Assembly: GCF_000699445.3 (NCBI RefSeq) | Contig: NC_067202.1 | Span: 12,987,924-13,051,923, forward strand | Reading direction: 5' to 3' | DNA: 64,000 nt | DNA from: Schistosoma haematobium | Lineage: Eukaryota > Platyhelminthes > Trematoda > Strigeidida > Schistosomatidae | Shown: piece after piece, positions 1 to 12,779 of the stretch | Layout of the letters: every line of letters begins with the position of its first letter | Position numbering within the stretch: position 1 is the stretch's first letter | Made by a program: the position numbers and the translations under genes | Notes under the pieces: generated by a model | What the model was told of the DNA's origin: nothing | Seen by the model: the letters and a program-made list of their open reading frames with translations, nothing else | The model's database searches: none

Positions 1-3000
1 TTACATTAACTGGATCATTGATAGCTTTTGGTAAACTGCAAGGTTAGTGATATTGTTTTCCAATAATTATGAAGTTCTTAAATTGAAAATTGAAGTAGGT
101 CAGAAAATGTAATTTCACTAACAGGTTTGATTTATATTTCATCCATTACTCTAAGTTTGTTTATGTTTTCATTTAATCTGGGTGAACTACCAAAGGATAG
201 AGAAAACCATTACAAAATAATGTTTAACGAGCCATTGTGACTTGTGCCAGTCAGTTAGTTGGAAAATAATGTGAAACCTGGTACATATATGGATCAGTTA
301 AAGTTGCCACAATTCATCCACACAACGAGATCAGTTTTTCTCACTAAATGACATACTTGCAACGGTAGTAATGTGGTGTATGCTCCTTATGTTTGCAAAT
401 ATAATTAGTATGTAACACCGCTCTGAAGTGTCATGTCTGTAAGTAGATGGTTGAAGAGACTAAAATGAAGAGAGAAGGAAACTGATAGCAAGCAAGATAA
501 CAACAGGAATGAGGGGACAATCAAGCTTGTAAGAGACTATTCAAAGATGTTCAAATGATGTATTTGATGTACAATTTACACATTTTACTAGAACACTGTG
601 TGATTGTGCATTAAACAATAAACTGGTTTTCCCTCACTTTAGTAAGAGTGTCGGTAGTATTGGTAGTAGGAAATTTTTGGCCTAGATAAAATGATTAGAC
701 TAGAAAAACTGATTTTTTTAGATAAGAAATAATTTAAAAACTCAAGAGTTAAGGAAAAAACAAAGAGTGGATTCACTTCTGCCATCGTGAATGGTTCTGA
801 ACCGTGTTACTTAAAGAATTCAACCATTTGTCACGACCACTGTGCAGATACTAACCAACTAGATGGAACCTGCTAATATGGTTCAGGCCAACAAACAATT
901 TCTTTATGGTTTGATACCATTTCTTGGTTTGGGCACCCGTAACTTCCAACCTACTTCTACATCAGGAAATATGCGTTGGTTGGTTGGCGGTTGAACATAT
1001 GCAGTACATTTACCAGCCACCTTAGTCTATGAACTTCATTCCCTCATCTTTTCCAATTTATTTATTATCTTTGTATACAAAGGAGCTGTTTACAAACTAA
1101 AAAAAGTATCAGTTAGTTTGGAATCCGATAAGCAATTTGCTTGTTAGAGTTAAATTCTTTTTAATTTTATTATGGTAAAGAAATTTGACTTCGTGTTACA
1201 ATTACTTTTAGTAATAAATTGCGATACTGAATTTTTTTAAAAACTAGATCAATATTGAGAAGTTCCTATTTCAAAGTCATCTGGTGATTTGAAAATAATG
1301 GAAAGAGTTATGAAAATAAGCTTGTATAATAATGTTGTGTTTGTAGTCGAAGTATTAGGGAGTTCTTTTGAACTATCCAAACTGACTATCTAGTTTTACA
1401 CTGTTTATCATTCACTTGACTTGTGCTACAATATTACACGACATATTTGGAAGATATTTAATAATATACATTGAATAATTTGAGATATTTGATTGTTTAT
1501 GGTTAGAAAAACTGGTTGCGACAATTCTCGTTGGAAAGTTTTGTATTAGAATAAGAGAAATTTATTGTTAAATCAATCATTAAAATATTTTCATTTATTC
1601 ACATTTCTTTTTATTGTTCTCGGAGATATTGTAAATTCATCCCGAGTATTATGATTATTATCCATTACATTTCGCTTCTATACTCAGGTATTTTAAAATC
1701 AACTGCACTGCTGTTACCGATGCGGAATACATTGAATGCTAGTTTAGTAACACTGTCTGGTGGATGTCTTGTTGGTCTTCTTTCACTTGGTCCTGAATCT
1801 GTTCTACCTGGGCTTGGATTACTTATTGGAGGAGCTGGTGTTGCTGGTGGAATTTCTGGTTTGACTTTAACAGCTGCTATTGGAGGTGATTATTTGATTA
1901 CTCTTATTTTGTTAACCATTTAGCTATATTATACGTGTTTTTATCGTTCGCATTGTTCTTTGATAATGTAATGTATTTTACTGAGTAGGACTATGTTTAC
2001 ATTTGGCGACTTCACATCTGTCTTCGTACTCCACTTTGACCATCTTAAAAGTATCACTTTTTTCCATTATGGCCATATGCTGAATACACAAACCTTTACT
2101 TTGATAGTGAATCATTTTGTAAGCCTTCGTTGTTAGGGAGTGTTTTTAACTTCTAGTAAACCCATACTCTTAACTATTATAACATATAATTATATATTCT
2201 TGTAAAACTGTTTCATTTACCACTAATGTGTACACAGTTACTGGAGGCCGCCTGCTAGAATATCTGTGCTACCTGTTCCTGCCATCTAGATATTTCAAAA
2301 AAGTTATATGTTTGTGTTTGTCCTAACATACAATTATGTCTATTAATCTCATAACCTATTCAAGCGCGTTTGTAAAACGTTTACAACATTTCACTGTACA
2401 AGTTACATCAAGATACAATCAGAAACATCGTGGTGGATGACAAAATGCATGCATGGATTTGAATGAACATGATTCAGATGTAGATTCTTGACTTGCTTAA
2501 ATGTGACTGGTGACCATTCAGTTTTAATCGTGAGGATTGATCAAGAAATAAGAAAAGGAAACTTGTTGAAATACATTTCGCCGAGAATTCTATATTGTAC
2601 CAAGAATGTAATATTTAATAATGCAATTAATAATAATAAATTATTATTAATTTTACGATTGAAAATATTTAGGTGCAGATATGCCGGTTGTAATAACTGT
2701 ATTAAATAGTTATTCCGGTTGGGCATTATGTGCTGAAGGTTTTATGCTGAATAATAGTTTAATGACTGTAGTTGGTGCATTGATTGGTTCAAGTGGTGCA
2801 ATTCTATCCTATATTATGTGTAAAGCAATGAATCGTTCATTACCCAATGTGATATTGGGAGGTTATGGAACTTCTTCGTATTCCGGTGGAAAATCTATGG
2901 CTATTACGGGTAAGTTACCATTGGTGCATCTGGTGTATTAGTCATATATAATTAGATTACAAGATTTCAAATTTTTGCATCAAACCATCTTTTTTGTTTG

Positions 3001-6000
3001 AGGAATAAGGTTATAATTTAACGATTTACATCTAATTAGGTAAGATGGATTCTAAACTTGTAACTCAACAGTTGTTGATCTTGTTTGTGTTTAAGTCTAT
3101 GGGCTGGGTGTATTACAATCTCCAAAACTTTATTGGGCATTTATATTTGAGATACGTAACATGTGTGTATATAATAGTGAGTGAACAATGCTGAGACCTA
3201 GGGTACTTGACAAAGGTGGGAAACCCGTTAGTGAGGTGGTGAGTCTTCATTGACTGAAGTAATGTAAACATATGTTACCTATTCTGAACCTCCGTTTATA
3301 TGAACAAGGGATGCTTGCTAGTATTTAAAAATGTTGGAAGGAAGTCGATAACGACCACGAATTCATTGACTTTTGGTCTAAGTGAAGTGGGTAGTTGCTG
3401 ACTATCTGGCTAGGATCCTCGCGATAACTGCAATCGTTGGTTGCAGGCTTTGTATGACATGTCTCGGATTCTGCTGTAGTGCAGGTGCACTCACTTCTTA
3501 TCTTCCCTTTCAATATTGACGTCCATTATTTCTTCATATACGCCTCTTCACTCTGTCTTCTGAAATCACATTCCCGCGATTTATTCCTTCTTGTCATATC
3601 TATGTTGTTTCGATCTATTGTATTATTTACATCTCGTCATTCTAATCCGATATAACAAATTGGGTTATCGTATATCTGTACTAGGCTTTATGTTGATAAT
3701 CTTTGTCTGCCTGAGAGAAAAAGTAAAGCAATAGATTTATTTTCCCATGAACTAAATGGTTGGTCTGACAGATATCATTATTTGTTAATACAGTGTTTTA
3801 TCTCAGAAATGTCACATGTTACCAAACTGCTAACACGCGAATGTGCCTATGTACCGCTATTTTTTGTTTATAGACATTTGTTTACCCACGTGTCATCTTG
3901 TGTATAACTTGAACAATATAATGATTATGAATACAACCTGATGTTGCATTAAACTTTTAGATTACCATCCAATTCGTTAGTTTGGGTCTTGATAGTATCA
4001 CGAATTGGAATACCCGAAGTGATTGAGATCAATTGAGAAGTGAAAAGGTACCTAAATTTGGTAAGTGGATTAATGTTGCTGTCATACCTCATCGGCTGAG
4101 ATAGGTATGACATGTGTAATACATGCCAGATCGTTGCTTACTACAAGAAAAATTAGTGATCAAAGTAAAGTTGGCGAACGTAAGATTTAAAGATCAGTCC
4201 TTAAGGTCACTAACTGCTGTTCCAATCTATCTCTAAAAATCCAGGGTTCCTAGTTGATTTCCGTTTGATTACAGTAAATAATAACCGAAGATTTGCAGTG
4301 ACATGATTGAAAATCTGTTGGGTTGGAGCAGATCCATTTATGCCTGGTCCCTTTAATCTTGAGTTGTAATTCTCTTTTGTATACCTTGTTCGTTGATTTC
4401 ATTCGTTCATCTGAAACATATTTTCTGTTTATCACTACAACTAATTTAACCAAATTTTTTTCATTTGTTCACTGTACCGATGTGGGATGCGCTCAACCTG
4501 CTTCGATGCATATTTATACAAGTTTTTATATTGCTTATGACTAATAGTTAAGCATACAACTGATTTATTATAATAACCAGTATTCCAAACTGTTTTTGGT
4601 GAATCAGTTTACATTAGATCTTATAAGTTAGTTTCATAGGTCTTGTATACTGAAATTATTTTTATTTTTAAATTGAAGAGAGTTGTGGTTATCAAAGGAC
4701 CATTAATATATTTTTTTTATTTACATCACATAGTAGTTTATTCCTCGTGTTTATCTTGCAATCATTATGTCAATGTGAAAATTCTCATCATGAATACAGC
4801 TATATCGTATTTCATACATCCATTATTATTACTATTATAATCATGACTATCACTATTATTATTATTGTTATTATTATTATTATTATTATTATTGTGGCCA
4901 TAATCGTGAATCGTTTTAAGTTGTAATCTAATTAGTTCCTAACTATTATTTAATATATATCTCTAGGTGTTCATCGTCAGACGAATGTTTCATCCGTTGC
5001 TAATTATCTAAATGATTTTAATGAAATTATTATTACACCTGGTTATGGTTTATGTGTTGCTAAAGCACAATATCCATTGGCAGAATTGACTAAAGAATTA
5101 ATCAAACGCGGTAAACATGTACGTTTTGCTATACATCCTGTTGCTGGTAAGTTTATTTAATAGAAAGTATACGTAATACTAGTTATCAATCACATCTTAG
5201 TTTCATAACTTTTAATTGTCTCATTAACGTTTTTTAATGTAAACATGTAGCTTGTGCAGACAACAAGCGGAATAAAATAATATCTTGTAGTCAGCGACTT
5301 ACATATAACTAGCATACTATTTCCTGGCGGTAAATATATCAGTTTACTTCATAGCAAATAAATATAATTCAGATAAGAGTAAAACAACTTGAGAAGTTAG
5401 AAAAGATTCGTAAAAGAATTATGTAGTCATTTTATAAGCAGAGCTAAATAGTAACTACTAGTGGAATCAAGGATGCGCGTTGTTTCATCCTATCCTTGAC
5501 TCGTCAGCTGGATATATCTGCTTCTCAGTGTTAACGTTCACATCAAGACTTTAATTCAGTCAGTACCTTTCACTTCAAAATTTAAATGCATTATCCATTG
5601 AGTAACTGAGTTCAGATAACCCCTAGCTTGTGCGACCGTGGTCAATTTCAATTCATTTGTTATTGTTAGTTTAAACCCTTACCGTGTTGGACCGTACAAA
5701 ATGCACGTCTGTGAAAACAGATTGATCAATTGCCATCCTTAACATTAATAACGGTACTATTTAAAATCACCCTATCACTTTGTACAGATATTATTAAATA
5801 ACATCATTTCAAACTATTAAAACCTCATGATGTTTTAACCATTTTAAACTTTAAAGGAAGAATGCCAGGACAATTAAACGTTCTTCTGGCTGAAGCTGGT
5901 GTACCATATGATATTGTTCATGAAATGGATGAAATCAATGCTGATTTCTCAAAAACTGATTTAGTACTAGTAATTGGAGCAAATGATACTGTTAATTCTG

Positions 6001-6074
6001 CAGCTGAAGAAGATCCCAATTCTATAATAGCTGGTATGCCTGTTCTACGTGTATGGTTGGCTAAAAAGGTCTGT

Positions 6075-6147
<73 letters not shown>

Positions 6148-9100
6148 AATATTGCTTGTTAATTAAGTTATTTAATGTTGACATATAGTACTATGTTCAA
6201 GTGACGGGGACTTAAGTCTGTTTTATCTAATTCACTGTAGGTACTTTTTGTTATGTGTAGATCTTGGAATATAAGTTCGACTGAATTATTTTCGTCTATT
6301 AATTGAATTTATTCTATCGGTTTAGAAACTTAATGAGTAATTTTCTAAATTGTTTAAAAGTTTATTAAACAGATTGATGTTTGGTACTGTTTATATTCTT
6401 AGAGAGTTATCTAGCCATATATTCGTTTTAATGGGGCTTGTAGAGGTTAAAATATCAGAGATTCCTATTGTGTAAATGACATGTATTCAGGGAAAAATAA
6501 GCCGGAGATATTAACCATTCGTAAGAAACCTCTGTTCTTAAAGCTACGATTCGACAAAAATCTGACTAGTGATGTCCTTCATGATAGATTAGCAAGAGTA
6601 GTTAATTGGATATTCTGCGCTGCTAATTTTGCGTTGATATTTTCCAGTGGACCAGTGATATTTACTCAAACAAAGGATAAGTTACTTGAGTTGGCTTGTT
6701 CAATGTGGAGCACTATCATGCAGCTTAACTAACGAATGAGTGAACATGTTTCAGTTTGGTTTGGAAGGAGCCAGGCAAAGACAATACGTCGTTCTATCTT
6801 GATACACCTAGTTGACAGAAACCAGATAGTAGGTAAGATCAAATCATTTCAAGCAGTCTATCGTATACTTTCGTTATTTCCCATTGGGGTTTGATATCGT
6901 CTCCTACATATAGCAGAAGCTATATAGATTCGAACCTCTAATCTCATTTTATGTGTACAGAAGGAATTCACGACACCCCTGCTCCTTCATAGGCTGGATA
7001 TGACCTAGTAAATGATTTTAATAATTTTTTCACATCCCATCTGTCATTTTTCATCTTCTTTTGCTTATATTTCCTTACTAACCAATTATTTACACACACC
7101 TCTTGTTATGTAATTTTAATGGTATTTTGTGGTAATGAATTTGAAGTGTATTCATCGAAGTTTAATCTACTTCCTACATTGCACTGTTGACTAGAACATT
7201 GGTTATTTCACTATACTTACCACTACCATTACTATACAAAACCTCTTATTATCAATTTGTACTTTCTACTTTTTATGTGTAGTTATCCATTCTATTTCAC
7301 TGTACTTATTGACTAGTTTAATAGTTTCATATAAATATGTATATTAGAGTAAACCTGTTAACTATTTAATTGAAAAAAATATTGTTCATTAATATGTGTC
7401 GTAGAGATTAGTTAAATTTAGTTTTCATCATTGTTCAGTTATATCAGGAGTTGAAATGTCACACATCAAGGCTACATAATGTCAGTTTACATAAGGAATC
7501 AGTTAAAATAAGAAATATGAAATATTATGTCATAATCTAAAAGTTCCATGCTTACTATGAGACTCCAACATACCTGTTTCTTCAGATGATAGTAATCAGC
7601 AATGAAATAAAATTTGAATATTTTTTTCTTTTTTTCAATCAACCGTTTGATGATGAATTTACTAATCACATAGCAATGACATTTAATGAATAAAAACAAA
7701 ACAGACTAACTCAAACTTTCATTCCAATAAGCTATTTTATCCTATTTAAAACAGTCGAAGGAAAAATCCTCCATTGAAATCCCATGCTTGTTGTTAATGA
7801 TGATCGGCAATGCTTATTATCGAGTGATTAAAAAGGAGATAATTAACCTATTTCATTCAACATTACGTTTAGTTTTTTTTCTTCAGGATATAATAAGTTC
7901 TATGTTAGCTGTGTTAAAAACTTGAAATACACCAATAACATTGTCATCTTGAAGAAAGAGCAAGAACAATGAATTAATAGCAGTGTTTGAAGTTTTTAAT
8001 CCCACCAACCTTACACTTTTTGAGATACATTTTTACAATCGATCATAGGCTCTTTTCTCTGTTCTACCAGTTTAACTGATTTGGCAAGCACATGTACATT
8101 TGTATATGCAGTTGGTGGTAAAATGATAGGCATACCTATCGATCTTTAATTGAAGTAAAGAACTTATTGTTTTATACAAGATAATCGTCTTGACTGAAGA
8201 ATACATTCTGATCAGTGTAGTTTTTAATCTTCTGCTTATTGTCGCTGCAACATAGTCACATTTGAATTCATGTTGAGTGAAATCAGGTTTTTTGTCTACT
8301 GCGGTTTCTTTAGGCGTTTTTTCTATACTCTTTCCATATTTCTCAGCACATTTCTTTGGACACCTGTTGTTCCTTAAAGATTCTTTAATGTTCATTAATT
8401 CTGCTTCTAGTATATCGGTAGTACGTATCCATTCCTTTCTGTGAAATAACGCTTTTAATAATTCGAATAAGTGAACAACATTGTAATTTTGTCAATAAAG
8501 CATCTTTTTTGTTTGATAGGCTGATTGTATTGACATTAGATGAGCATTATTTGATTTTCAAACTATTTGCTGCTTAGGAACTGTTGACATTGATGGATAC
8601 ACATTACTCTCATACTTTCAAGAAAACTATAGAATTCATTTTAAAAATCACTATGTGATATGTTGACCAATTACATTTACAAAGTACATTTTACCAAAAT
8701 AAATAAATGGCTGTCGTTTGACTAGCAATAAGAGATTCAACTGTATATGAAATGTTCTCAATATTCTAGAAAATGAATCAACATATTCAATCTAATTTAC
8801 CGATAAAATTGCTAACGTTTCAGTGAATATCGTAGTTTTATCGGAATTTGAAACTTTCTTCAATGCAATCCAAAGATATTGACTAAGATTCTTATTGAAA
8901 TTTTATTTATTATAATAGTAGTAGTGTGGTGTATGCTACTTATATCTTTCAACATCAGTAGCATGTAGCACCAGTCAGAAGAGGAGTGCCTGGCTGCTGA
9001 AAGCCAATAAGATCGAGTTGCAGAAAACAGAAAGGGAAATTTAAAGGAATTGTGATGTGAAAGAATCATACAGAATGTGTAGGAAAATTGATGGAATATT

Positions 9101-9800
9101 TGTAAATGAAGTATTTAATGTATGGTTCTCATATATTACGAAGATATTCTATAATTTTTTAGTAAACAATAGCTTGGTTGTCTCCCACCTGAGTCTTCGT
9201 TCACTACAGTAGACTGAATAAATTATCTCAGGTTATCACCATTACGGTTATTCCTCTACACATCCCACTGATGGCATATATATAGTGTACAATTAAATAC
9301 GTACTGTGGTGCGTGCTACTTATGCTGATAGATATAAGTAGTATGTAGCACCAACCGGAAGTTGAATGGCTGGCAGCAGAAGATTTTAATGAAAAGAACA
9401 GAAAGGAAATCTGAGAGCAATCGAAATAACATCAGAATTGGAGGAATAATGGAGTATGTAAAAGACAACACAATGTATGTAAATACTGTATTTACTGTAT
9501 GTATTTCATATTTAACTAACCCATTATATTTTGCGTTAAACGATAAATTAGTTCTCCCCACCTATGTTTTCGTTCACTATAGTACTACCAATTATATTAC
9601 AAATAACCAAATTGTCCATTACTTTTCCTCGTTTTATGAAATCAAAATTTTTCTAGGTTGTTGTTGTCAAGCGAACATTAGGCGTTGGCTATGCGGCAGT
9701 TGATAATCCTATATTCTTTAAAGAAAATACTGAAATGCTATTGGGCGATGCAAAAACTATTTGTGATGACCTATTAAATGCGTGTCGAAATCCATCATGA
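1..9800 (+). CDS. NNT: NAD(P) transhydrogenase, mitochondrial; 3' six exons (gene starts before the window)
   Basis: Proton-translocating nicotinamide nucleotide transhydrogenase of the inner mitochondrial membrane; it couples proton entry to hydride transfer from NADH to NADP+. Exons read from GT/AG junctions with phase kept: <1-42, 1688-1885, 2673-2909, 4967-5146, 5857-6068, 9657-9800 (TGA 9798-9800). The first three exons give the glycine- and leucine-rich helices of membrane domain II, ending in [19 protein letters not shown]. Exon 3 onward gives domain III, with [35 protein letters not shown], the NADP-contact stretch [17 protein letters not shown], and [16 protein letters not shown] near the C-terminus. 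All junctions except the two flanking the last intron are phase 1. The match to the animal NNT C-terminus is close and without gaps, so function is very likely retained. Introns 1, 3, 4 and 5 hold repeats; the last intron (6069-9656) has two solo LTRs. Domain I lies upstream, outside the window. Confidence 0.96.
238..1050 (-). mobile_element. Degraded LINE A 3' end, split by a solo LTR
   Basis: On the minus strand this matches the C-terminal and 3' untranslated part of LINE A at 36300-36820: the region coding for the WLGHVLRMP-type stretch, then the NQWLETLGDRAQN-type stretch, then the 3' tail containing GACTGACTG-like DNA at about 250-270. It is broken by many stops and interrupted at 372-641 by a solo LTR. 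It lies in NNT intron 1. The edges are approximate. Confidence 0.7.
372..641 (+). mobile_element. Solo LTR, short Gypsy-type family (270 bp), TSD GTAA
   Basis: Starts TGTGGTGTATGC and ends near CCCTCACTTTA, like the other members of this family at 8925, 9305, 22864 and 40733. It is bounded by GTAA on both sides (368-371 and 642-645). No internal retroviral-type coding sequence follows, so it is a solo LTR left by recombination. It is inserted in an older LINE A remnant inside NNT intron 1. Confidence 0.75.
1051..1687. other. NNT intron 1 remainder, no feature seen
   Basis: AT-rich intron DNA. I see no coding exon or recognisable repeat before the acceptor at 1686-1687. Confidence 0.5.
3190..3285 (+). 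mobile_element. Short LINE A fragment in NNT intron 3
   Basis: About 95 bp match the LINE A segment near 36245-36320, which encodes the RVLGNDGKSVDEVVNLHRL-type stretch. It is degraded and has no open frame. The rest of intron 3 (2910-4966) shows only an ATT microsatellite. Confidence 0.5.
4853..4894 (+). repeat. ATT trinucleotide microsatellite
   Basis: A run of ATT units with two or three interruptions, in NNT intron 3 shortly before the exon at 4967. Confidence 0.85.
5455..5545 (-). ncRNA. SM-alpha-like hammerhead ribozyme, degraded
   Basis: On the minus strand there is CCAG, then CTGACGA (fits the CUGANGA core), a weak stem II, then GAAAC and a GCATC cleavage context, followed by CTTGATTCC. 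The order and spacing are those of the hammerhead in the schistosome SM-alpha repeat. Stem II has a G-U closing pair and mismatches, and stem I has one mismatch, so activity is doubtful. It lies in NNT intron 4. Confidence 0.55.
6074..6148 (+). repeat. AAT/ATT palindromic microsatellite
   Basis: About 13 AAT units run directly into about 11 ATT units, so the tract is self-complementary and could form a long hairpin. It begins only a few bases after the NNT exon 5 donor at 6069-6070. Confidence 0.9.
6150..8924. other. NNT intron 5, no gene or clear repeat seen
   Basis: AT-rich intron DNA with many stops on both strands. Short open frames (for example 8072-8395 minus) show no family motif. Confidence 0.45.
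8925..9208 (+). mobile_element. Solo LTR, short Gypsy-type family (284 bp), TSD GTAG
   Basis: Starts TGTGGTGTATGCTACTTAT and ends TTCACTACA. It is flanked by GTAG at 8921-8924 and 9209-9212. It has the same layout as the LTR ends of the provirus at 42577-46508: TGTGGTG start, AGAAGATT-like or AGGTTAAG-like segment near base 70, CCC(C)ACCT..TTCACTACA end. Lies in NNT intron 5. Confidence 0.85.
9305..9581 (+). mobile_element. Solo LTR, short Gypsy-type family (277 bp), TSD GTAC
   Basis: Starts TGTGGTGCGTGCTACTTAT and ends TTCACTATA. It is flanked by GTAC at 9301-9304 and 9582-9585. It sits 96 bp after the preceding solo LTR in the same orientation, but the different target duplications show two separate insertions. 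Confidence 0.87.
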
Positions 9801-10217
9801 AGAAAATTCGATTGTATTCTATGAAAATCAATAATATTTTGCATATAACATTTAAAAAGATGAATATGTTTTGTTTGTTTCTTTCTCTCTTGAAGTTGAA
9901 CGTTTAGTTCCAACTACCCATTGGTTAGTTCTTCCATATCACGGATTGTTTTCAATTCAGTTGTCTATTAATTCAAAATATTCCATCATTAATTATGTTT
10001 AAGACTATGGTTGGGAGTTTATTACTCTCATACACGTTTTATTATGCAAATTAACTATTCAATACTAGGGTCTCATTAATTTCAGTAGGTAAACATTTAA
10101 CTTTTTGATTACATCTGCCCTGTCATGAAGTTCTGCTTATTTCAGTCGATATCTAGTTTCAGAGTTCAAACCTCCTGTTTGTTTGATTCATGTATTTTCT
10201 GAGTTGTACTCTATGTG

Positions 10218-10223
10218 AATAAA
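10218..10223 (+). promoter_or_regulatory. Candidate NNT polyadenylation signal AATAAA
   Basis: An AATAAA hexamer about 420 bp after the NNT stop codon. It is the first canonical hexamer I see after the gene, but in AT-rich DNA this is weak evidence. Confidence 0.3.
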
Positions 10224-10514
10224 AAATTAAATGGTTGAACTGATCACGTATAATTGTTCTATCTTGAATTAGCGATTACGGTTTACACCCGAATCTTCAG
10301 TAACTAGTTTGAGAGTGAATATACCAAATGTGAACAATAAAACGGCTTTGAAATGTTGTTCCTGCATAGCTGATGGGGGATATAGATTAGTTGTGTTGTC
10401 AATCTCAAGTAGCGTGGAACATGTAGTATATGTGTGAGATGAAATTATCAAGACGTATTCCTGTGTGATAGAAGTAGTAACAGCACTACTGGTGGTGGAA
10501 CAAGATTGGCCTTC

Positions 10515-11090
10515 AAATGTCGTATTACGGCCAAGGATGTTGACAGTTTGCTCCCTCTCGAAATGCTCTCACATGGTCATAGGAATACAGCCACTGTCTT
10601 CTCGCAACGAGGGTGTTTTTACGAAATTAATGGGACGAAAAGCGAATGTTTGGCGCATGAACCGGGTTGGTGGACATGGAGGGTCGACGTAAAGAAGTGG
10701 TACACCTCTAATTCAAAGCCAATGGTACACATGAACTCAATGATCCTGAAGAAACTAATGGCATATGAACCAATTATTGGTCACCAGCTTCCGTAAGACC
10801 ACATCTCCTAAAGTTGCTTCAATGCCTTATGGATTAAACCTACAGATCAAAGGCTCGGGATGTGGCCCTTTAAGGAAACCACCTACTTCGATCTGGACAC
10901 CCGGGTGGTGTCACAGTCTTCATACAAATCAATGGTAACTGCTACTGGCCCCACTGTGTATATGGTGCCTCCTTAGATTAGGCCTCTAGGTCAAAGGCTC
11001 TTAGAGTTGACCCCCAAGAAAACCATCTGCTTTGGTTTGGGCAACCGGGAAGTATCCCAGTGCACGCACAAATCAAATGATGATTGTAAC
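10515..11090 (+). mobile_element. Non-coding T element copy
   Basis: Matches the T family seen at 19705-20234 and 31728-32235. Landmarks in order are CTCCCTCTCGAAATGCTC, an AAATT-GGGACGAAAAG segment, GGTACACATGAACTCAATG, ATGGCATATGAACCAATT and GGTGCCTCCTT. The last part (10975-11085) repeats the AGGTCAAAGGCTC to GGGCACCCGG portion a second time, so the copy is partly duplicated. It shows no protein motif and lies downstream of NNT. Confidence 0.65.
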
Positions 11091-11479
11091 TGAAAAAAAT
11101 GTATTCTCGCTTTAATTCTCAATCTGACAAATCACATTCACAATCATTTGTCAACACTCATTTTTATGTATTAATACTACATTACTTGTCTATTCCCTTC
11201 TATTCTGATTTTGTGTATATTTTATTTTTCAACTTATTCAGCAGCTCGCCTATGGTGAAAATCCTGTCGTGTCTAAACGACTTCATGTCACTAACTGGTT
11301 GGAGGTTGAATGCTACTACTTAATACGAATACTGAAACAGTCTTTCTGAAACCACGTATACCATTCGAACTGGCTTCCTTCAACCTTTGCATACCAATGC
11401 AGATCGGATAACAGATAGGGCTAGCTATGTCTTCAGAATGTCTTGACATTGATTTTTATTGTCTGCATGTTGTGTCCTT

Positions 11480-12410
11480 TTGTTCTTTGCACCTTCGAAG
11501 TGCAAAGTACTTTTACAAGATCGGTAGGACCTTTGACCTACACTCACTCTTGATAGTGAGGAGATAGAAGCATTTGAGAAGTTCTTGTATTCAGGTAGCT
11601 GCCAGTGATTAGATCAATTTATGTATAGTAAAAATCATAGTGATCTATACTAATATGGTCCATTCTTGGTGCCTTCGTGTTGTTAGTCTGGCTATTAAAG
11701 GTGGGATCGAAAACGCGACGGTGAGAGCACTTGTACTTTGTACTTGTGAAACCTGGCCTCTTTGAGTTGGGAGTGCTAAGTGTTTGATTATCGTTGTCTC
11801 TGACGGACTGCTGACATCCAGTGGTAACATCATGTTGGTAATGCAGAAGTTCAGTTACTTGTATTCTGTCACAGCATAGATAATTCAATTGGTGTCACCA
11901 TCTTGAAATGTCGACTTTGGTGGCTTGGATATGTCCTACGAATACCGTTCCAGCGGGTTGCACATTGTGTATTATTTGCCGGCTCTCGGACTGTTTAAAA
12001 GAAGCGGATTGGTGGTCAGTGCACGACATGATGTCGTGGTATGAAAGAAAGCTGTTCAAAACTGACTTTTGTTGGACCTTCACGACTTCCTGGTTAAGGT
12101 CCTAGAAATATAGCAACACAGTAGCCTGAGACTTTATTGGAAATGGCTCAGAATAGAAACTAATGGCTATCCTTCTGTAACTTTTTTTATATAACTGAAC
12201 GTAATTTTTAATCGAAAGAATTCTTTCGGGTCGTATTTTTCATAACTGAACTCCCATTATTATTATCATTTCAAGCTCATACACTAATTTCTGTTTATTG
12301 TTGGTCCTTTTGTTATACTCACTCTATCTCTTCACTACCTCACTGTTAGTATGTGGCGCACATGTATTTGGTCCCCCCTCGTATTAGTGTTTGTGTGTTC
12401 AAATAAGGCA
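11480..12410 (+). pseudogene. Degraded LINE B 3' end
   Basis: Parallels LINE B at 47280-48259. It begins with the CTTTGCACCTTCGAAGTGCA block shared with 47284, then carries remnants of the CKVLQDW, GCISAGG and LRWLGHVLRM coding stretches with many stops. It ends in the LINE B/T type tail (GTGTTTGTGTGTTCAAATAA) near 12405. It is not functional. Confidence 0.65.
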
Positions 12411-12779
12411 CTATACGATTGTGAATATTACACGGATACAATTAAAATGCTCAATAGTCTTTTAAAACTTATCTAAGCCAATATCGAACACGATCATTTT
12501 CAAAATTTAAAATATTCACGTTCAAATTTTAAGATGTGAATTATACATGTTCAAAGTGCGTTTACTCTAACAAAAAATCACTACTTTTTCATATAGATGC
12601 ACTTACTAGTGAATAATAAGATAAACATGTAATATTTCTTTTCAAGCAACCCTTTATCATGAATCTGCACCCAAGATTTTGGTTCGTTAGTTGAATGTAA
12701 AATCAACACTAAGATAAAATGGTTATCAGTCAGTTAGTATTGTACGTATTACGACGTCCGACTATAATTGTATTTCTTG

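Noticed and set aside
5862..6188. Open frame ending in poly-Asn and poly-Tyr
   Set aside because: It is the NNT exon 5 read past its donor into an AAT/ATT microsatellite.
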